The notes under the pieces are model-generated. The model was given only the letters and a program-made list of their open reading frames with translations. It searched no databases and was not told the DNA's origin. Below are positions 59,833-64,000 of a stretch of DNA of 64,000 bases, piece by piece. The position numbers were made by a program, and so were the translations under genes. Source of the stretch: Luteimonas suaedae (GTDB lineage Bacteria; Pseudomonadota; Gammaproteobacteria; Xanthomonadales; Xanthomonadaceae); NCBI RefSeq assembly GCF_008312895.1, contig NZ_VSSP01000006.1, forward strand, positions 1 to 64,000. Reading direction: 5' to 3'. How positions within the stretch are numbered: position 1 is the first letter of the stretch; each line of letters opens with the position of its first letter.

Positions 59833-61968
59833 ATGCTCGCGTTCCCGAACGCGCCGGGGGTGCTGTACGCCTTCGTGTTCGCGCTGCTCGCCGCCGCGCC
59901 GGCCAGCGCAGACGATGCCGCCAGGCTGCATGCCGCCGTCGCCGTCGAGCGCGCCCGTGTGCCGGCGCTGCGTTTCCAGCGCAGCGACTTTCTCGTGCGT
60001 CCGGCGATCGAGGCCGTCACCCTGTCGCCGGACGGGCGCCGGGTCGCTTGGCTGCGCGAGCACGGTCGCCATCGCGAAGTCTGGCTGCAGCCGACCATGG
60101 ACGGCCGCGCGCACCGGCTGCTGGCGGACACGGCGGCACGACAGCTGCACTGGACGCGCGATGGTCGCTGGCTGTTGCTCGAGTCGCCGCGGCAGCTGTT
60201 TGCGCTGGCGACGGCGGGCCAGGCCGGCTCGAGCCTGGTGACCGCGCTCGGCGATCGCGTTCGCCGCGAGCTGCAGACCGTCGACGCGACGCATCCGGCG
60301 GCGATCATCGCGCTCGAGCGATCGCCCGCCCCGCGGCAGGGCGCGCCGGCGCACTGGCGCCTGTTGCGGGTGGACATGCGGGGCCGGCGTACAGTGCTGC
60401 ATGCGGACACGCATCGGATCGCCGGCTTCGCGCTCCACCCGGACGGTCGACTGGCGTTCCTGAGCCGGGTCGAGGGCGAAGCCCTCGTGATCCACCGGGT
60501 CGCTGCGCCGGGCGGGCTGCACGAGGTTCTGCGCTGCGGCAGCATGCATCGTTGCGACCTGCTGCCGGTCACCGGCGATCGCGGCGAACTGCTGCTGCAC
60601 GGCGATCCCGGCGGCAGCCTGTCACGGTTGCTGCGGCTGGATGCGCAGCGTGCAGTACACACGCTGCACGCCGATCCGCACGGCGATGCCGATCTCGCCG
60701 ATCTGGTGCTGGACCCGATCAGCCGGCGGCCCCTGATCGCCAGCTATCGCAGCATCGAGGCGGCCAGCTACGGGCTGACCGACGACACGAGCCGTCGGGT
60801 CGCGGCGATCGCAAGGCAGTTCCCGCAGCGCCAGTTGCGCATCCAGGTCGGGGTCGGCGCCGACGCGCACTGGCTGGTGAACGAACGCGGCAGCTCGCTG
60901 CAGGGCGAGCGCTGGCATCTCCACGATCCGCGCACCGGGCGGTTTCGCAGGCTGCTCGACGAGCCGCCGCTGCGGCAACTCGACGACAGGCCGGGGCTGT
61001 GGCTGCCGGCGTCGGCGCTGGCACGCAAGATCCCGGTCGTCTGGCGCGCGTCCGACGGCATGCGTCTGCACGGCTTCCTGCTGCTGCCGCCGGGCGCCGA
61101 TCCGGCGCGGGTGCCGCTGGTGGTCAACGTGCACGGCGGACCGTGGAGCCACGCGCAGCCCGAGTACGGCAGATTCTCGCAGTTCATCGTCAATCGCGGC
61201 TACGCCGTGTTCGAGCCGAACTTCCGCGGCTCGACCGGCTACGGCCGCGACTACATCTTCGCCGCGCAGGGCGACTACGGCAACGGACGGGTGCACCGGG
61301 ACATCGTCGACGGCGTGCGCCATTTGCTGGCGCAAGGCATCGGCGATGCGCAGCGCGTCGGCATCGTCGGCGCCTCCTTCGGCGGCTATTCGACGCTGCT
61401 CGGCCTGACCTTTTCGCCGGAGCTGTTCAAGGTCGGCGTCGCGATGGTGCCGCCGCCGGAATTCGGCTGGAACCTGCGCTGGACCGCACGCAACGCCGAA
61501 GCGCTGTCGCTGTCGCGCCATGTCCCGTTGACGACGGTGCTGCGCATGCTGTCGCTCGACATCGCCGACGAGGCAACGATGGCGCGCCTGCATGCGCAGT
61601 CGCCCCTGGCCAATGCCGCACGGCTGCGCCGGCCCCTGTTGTTGATCGCCGGCGGCGAGGACCGTCGCGTGGCGATCAGCGGCGTCATCGAATATGCGGC
61701 GCGGCTGAAACTGCTGGACAAGGATGTCAGCCTGTTGATCGATCCGCAGGCCGCTCACTCCAGTGACGACCCGCTCTACCTGGAAGCCAGCCTCTATCTG
61801 CTCGAAAGCGTGCTGCAGGCACATCTGGGCGGTGCGGCGCCGGCACCGCCGCGCAATGATCTGCGCCGGTATCTCGACCGCAACCTGCGCATGACCGGGC
61901 ACGACCTGCACATGCATCGGCCATCGGCCGGTGAAGCGAAGCGGAATCCGCGGCCCGACAGCCCGTAA
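59833..61968 (+). CDS. S9 family prolyl oligopeptidase-type peptidase, secreted
   Basis: 711 residues, ATG 59833 after AGGAGAG. Signal peptide ending AAPASADD. N-terminal beta-propeller of about 370 residues, then the hydrolase domain. The triad is Ser515 in GIVGASFGGYSTLLG, Asp610 in GGEDRRV and His642 in PQAAHSSDDP. VNVHGGPWSHAQPEYGRFSQ and NFRGSTGYGRDY are standard for the acylaminoacyl-peptidase branch. Periplasmic peptide turnover. Confidence 0.92.
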   Translation: MLAFPNAPGVLYAFVFALLAAAPASADDAARLHAAVAVERARVPALRFQRSDFLVRPAIEAVTLSPDGRRVAWLREHGRHREVWLQPTMDGRAHRLLADTAARQLHWTRDGRWLLLESPRQLFALATAGQAGSSLVTALGDRVRRELQTVDATHPAAIIALERSPAPRQGAPAHWRLLRVDMRGRRTVLHADTHRIAGFALHPDGRLAFLSRVEGEALVIHRVAAPGGLHEVLRCGSMHRCDLLPVTGDRGELLLHGDPGGSLSRLLRLDAQRAVHTLHADPHGDADLADLVLDPISRRPLIASYRSIEAASYGLTDDTSRRVAAIARQFPQRQLRIQVGVGADAHWLVNERGSSLQGERWHLHDPRTGRFRRLLDEPPLRQLDDRPGLWLPASALARKIPVVWRASDGMRLHGFLLLPPGADPARVPLVVNVHGGPWSHAQPEYGRFSQFIVNRGYAVFEPNFRGSTGYGRDYIFAAQGDYGNGRVHRDIVDGVRHLLAQGIGDAQRVGIVGASFGGYSTLLGLTFSPELFKVGVAMVPPPEFGWNLRWTARNAEALSLSRHVPLTTVLRMLSLDIADEATMARLHAQSPLANAARLRRPLLLIAGGEDRRVAISGVIEYAARLKLLDKDVSLLIDPQAAHSSDDPLYLEASLYLLESVLQAHLGGAAPAPPRNDLRRYLDRNLRMTGHDLHMHRPSAGEAKRNPRPDSP

Positions 61969-62030
61969 CCGGCCACTGTCCGCCGCGCCGCATCGCGTAG
62001 TCTGTCGGTCCGAACCGGACGGAGCCCTCC

Positions 62031-63689
62031 ATGACCCGCAGCACCCCCTGTCTCTTCCTTGGACTGTTCCTTCTGACGGCCTGTGCCGACGACGTGCCCG
62101 GCGGCGACATCCGCGCCGACAATCTCGCGCAGCACCTGCGGGTGCTCGCCTCCGACGCATTCGAGGGCCGGGCGCCGAATACGCCCGGCGAGGACAAGAC
62201 CGTCGCCTACATCAGCGAGCAGTTCGAGCGCGCCGGCCTGCAGCCGGCCGGCGACGACGGCGGCTGGACCCACGCGGTGACGCTGGAACGCAGCGAGATC
62301 GACGGCCCGGTCGAGGCTTCGCTGCACGTCGCCGGCGACACCCGTGTTTTCGCCAACGGCGACGACATCGCCGTCGAAACGCTGCGCCCGGGCGAGCGCG
62401 TCGACCTGCGCGAGGTGCCGCTGGTCTTCGCCGGCTACGGCATCACCGCGCCGGAGCTGGGCTGGGACGACTACGCCGGGCTCGACGTCGAGGACAAGAT
62501 CGTCGTGGTGCTGGTCAACGATCCCGACTTCGAGCGCGAGCAGCCCGGCAAGTTCGGCGGTCGCGCCATCACCTACTACGGCCGCTGGACCTACAAGTAC
62601 GAGGAGGCGGCGCGCCGCGGCGCCGCCGGCGTGCTGATCGTGCACGAGACCGAACCGGCGTCCTACCCCTGGGCCACGGTGCGCAACGGCCGCGCCGCGC
62701 CGCAGTACGACATCGTGCGCGAGGATGCCGAGACGTATCACCTGCCGGTGCGCGGCTGGATTCAGCGTGAGCCCGCCGTGCAGCTGTTCGCCGATGCCGG
62801 GTTCGACTTCGACCGGGCCAAGCACGCCGCGCAGCAGGACGGCTTCACCGGCCATGCGCTCGGCGATGCCGCCCTGTCCATCGGCTTCAAGGTCAAGCGC
62901 GACCGCATCGTCAGCCGCAACGTCGCCGGCCTGCTGCCCGGCACCGATCGCGCCGACGAGACCGTAATCCTCTCCGGCCACTGGGACAGCTTCGGCATCG
63001 GCGAGCCGGACGACAGCGGCGATGCGATCATCAACGGCGCGGTCGACAACGCCACCGCCGTCGCCTCGCTGATCGAACTGGCGCGCGTCTTCGCCGCCGG
63101 CGAACGGCCGGCGCGCAGCCTGCTGTTCCTCGCCCTCACCGCCGAGGAAAACGGCCTGCTCGGCGCCCACTACTACGCCGCCAACCCGCTGCGGCCGCTG
63201 GAAACTACCGCGGCCGTGCTCAACCTCGAAATGTGGAGTCCCGACGGCCCCACGCATGACATTTCCTCCTGGGGCGTCGGCAAGGTCTCGCTGGAGCGCA
63301 GCCTGAAGGCCGCTGCCGAGCAAGACGGCCGCAGCTATTCGCCCGATCCCAATCTCGAGGCCGGCTTCTTCTACCGCGCCGACCATTTCGCCTTCGCCCA
63401 GGCCGGGGTGCCGGCGATCACCATCGGTCCCGGCATGGACCAGATCGAAGGCGGCGTGGAAGGCGGCAAGGCTGCCCGCGCCGACTACTTCACCCATCGC
63501 TACCATCAGCCCGGCGACGAGTTCGGCGACGACTGGGACATGCGCGGGCCGACCGCCGACACCCGGGTGGTGTACCGTCTGGTACGCACCATCGCCGATG
63601 GCGATGCGTGGCCGGAATGGGACGCCGGCAGCGAGTTCGCGGCCGAGCGCGACAAGACCAAGGCTGCCCGCGACACGCCGGCGCGTTGA
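62031..63689 (+). CDS. M28 family metallopeptidase, lipoprotein
   Basis: 552 residues, ATG 62031. Lipobox LFLLTAC (Cys about residue 18). A PA domain is inserted at about 130-250 (PLVFAGYGITAPELGWDDYA). M28 zinc ligands: SGHWDSFGIG (His/Asp), GAVDNATAVASLIEL (Asp), LTAEENGLLGAHYYA (Glu-Glu), NLEMWSPDGP and THRYHQPGDEF (His). Aminopeptidase on the periplasmic side of a membrane. With the S9 gene upstream it forms a small peptide-degrading pair. Confidence 0.93.
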   Translation: MTRSTPCLFLGLFLLTACADDVPGGDIRADNLAQHLRVLASDAFEGRAPNTPGEDKTVAYISEQFERAGLQPAGDDGGWTHAVTLERSEIDGPVEASLHVAGDTRVFANGDDIAVETLRPGERVDLREVPLVFAGYGITAPELGWDDYAGLDVEDKIVVVLVNDPDFEREQPGKFGGRAITYYGRWTYKYEEAARRGAAGVLIVHETEPASYPWATVRNGRAAPQYDIVREDAETYHLPVRGWIQREPAVQLFADAGFDFDRAKHAAQQDGFTGHALGDAALSIGFKVKRDRIVSRNVAGLLPGTDRADETVILSGHWDSFGIGEPDDSGDAIINGAVDNATAVASLIELARVFAAGERPARSLLFLALTAEENGLLGAHYYAANPLRPLETTAAVLNLEMWSPDGPTHDISSWGVGKVSLERSLKAAAEQDGRSYSPDPNLEAGFFYRADHFAFAQAGVPAITIGPGMDQIEGGVEGGKAARADYFTHRYHQPGDEFGDDWDMRGPTADTRVVYRLVRTIADGDAWPEWDAGSEFAAERDKTKAARDTPAR

Positions 63690-63717
63690 TCGCCGCGTCC
63701 CAGCGGCGCGTGCCGCC

Positions 63718-64000
63718 CTATGGGGCTGGCGGCAGCCGCACCTCGCCCACGCCGACCTGCTTGTTGCCTTCGATGACGACGAAGCCCGCCGAGTCCGGAC
63801 CGACCGAAATTGCTTCCTGGCAGCCGAGCGTCGCATCGGCGGTCTGTCCCGGCGCGATGCTGCGCACGTCCCGCGGGATGGCGACCGAACAGACAACCTC
63901 GGGCCCGCCGGCGAAGCTGACGGTTGGCCGGTACTTCGAGTAGATCGGGGTCTGCCTGCCGCGCGGCTCGCCGTTGCTGGTGTGCAATGTCAGCGTCACC
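63718..64000 (-). CDS. EF-Tu domain III-like protein, 5' end beyond the window
   Basis: At least 93 residues, still open at the right edge. VTLTLHTSNGEPRGRQTPIY, SKYRPTVSFAGGPEVVCSV, SIAPGQTADATLGCQEAISV and FVVIEGNKQVGVGEVRLPP follow the order of the third (C-terminal) beta-barrel domain of elongation factor Tu. No GTPase domain can precede it if, as is usual for such small proteins, only a few residues are missing. Role unknown. Convergent with the M28 gene, with a 28-base gap. Confidence 0.7.
   Translation of the reverse strand, partial: VTLTLHTSNGEPRGRQTPIYSKYRPTVSFAGGPEVVCSVAIPRDVRSIAPGQTADATLGCQEAISVGPDSAGFVVIEGNKQVGVGEVRLPPAP

Noticed and set aside
1-64000. CRISPR arrays, tRNA or rRNA genes, insertion sequences, prophage genes
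   Set aside because: None seen. The only spaced repeats are attC sites and REP doublets, and no transposase or integrase is encoded in the window.

Overview
The window is GC-rich (about 70% by eye outside its first 4 kb) and gene-dense, with short spacers, many 4-bp ATGA overlaps and long spurious antisense frames. The gene set is TonB-dependent receptors, FecI/FecR signalling, an RND pump, DUF885 and S9/M28/S8 peptidases, EgtB/EgtD, and REP-type inverted repeats. Together with an integron cassette array, this points to a gammaproteobacterium of the family Xanthomonadaceae (Lysobacter/Luteimonas-like). Genus is an inference; no rRNA or tRNA gene is present to settle it.

1-3.9 kb: the far end of a sedentary chromosomal integron. 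It has six or seven promoterless cassettes, all on the + strand, separated by recognisable attC sites and visibly lower in GC than the rest. Cargo: a SnoaL/NTF2-like protein, three different VOC (glyoxalase-fold) proteins, a secreted small protein, an endonuclease V-like protein, an AAA ATPase broken by a frameshift, and a small membrane protein. The integrase is not in the window and should lie to the left. The attC sites become degenerate towards the right.

4-22 kb: a YdeI/OmdA-like protein; a probably Fur-controlled siderophore receptor/PepSY/small membrane protein operon; a serine hydrolase; a divergent ArsR-type regulator with ABM and NIPSNAP-family proteins; a DUF885 lipoprotein; and a LysR regulator divergent from an SDR-MexE-MexF-OprN-type efflux operon.

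22-37 kb: an Ada-C-like alkyltransferase with an SRPBCC protein; a TRAP transporter with a UxaA-type dehydratase (sugar-acid use); a FecI/FecR/TonB receptor unit (the receptor has an STN signalling domain) followed by gamma-glutamyltransferase; and a PEP-mutase/isocitrate-lyase family enzyme divergent from an XRE regulator.

37-50 kb: a probable beta-barrel protein; an ECF sigma/anti-sigma pair divergent from a subtilase and a secreted protein, with a shared promoter motif (GGAAGAAA-N14-CGTA) in front of the sigma gene and the secreted-protein gene; two paralogous small proteins; folE; the ergothioneine genes egtB and egtD; an MltB-type lytic transglycosylase; a glycine-zipper protein; two lipoproteins, one an I78-type protease inhibitor; and a DUF938 methyltransferase.

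50-64 kb: an SGNH hydrolase divergent from a 1271-residue patatin whose catalytic Ser and Asp flank a multi-helix membrane region; topoisomerase IB; a YtrA-type GntR regulator with a perfect palindromic operator over its own promoter and its ABC transporter; an S9 and an M28 peptidase; and a partial EF-Tu domain III-like protein at the right edge.

The most noteworthy regions are the integron end, the sigma/anti-sigma/subtilase unit with its shared promoter, the split patatin, the glycine-zipper protein and the receptor/GGT signalling unit.
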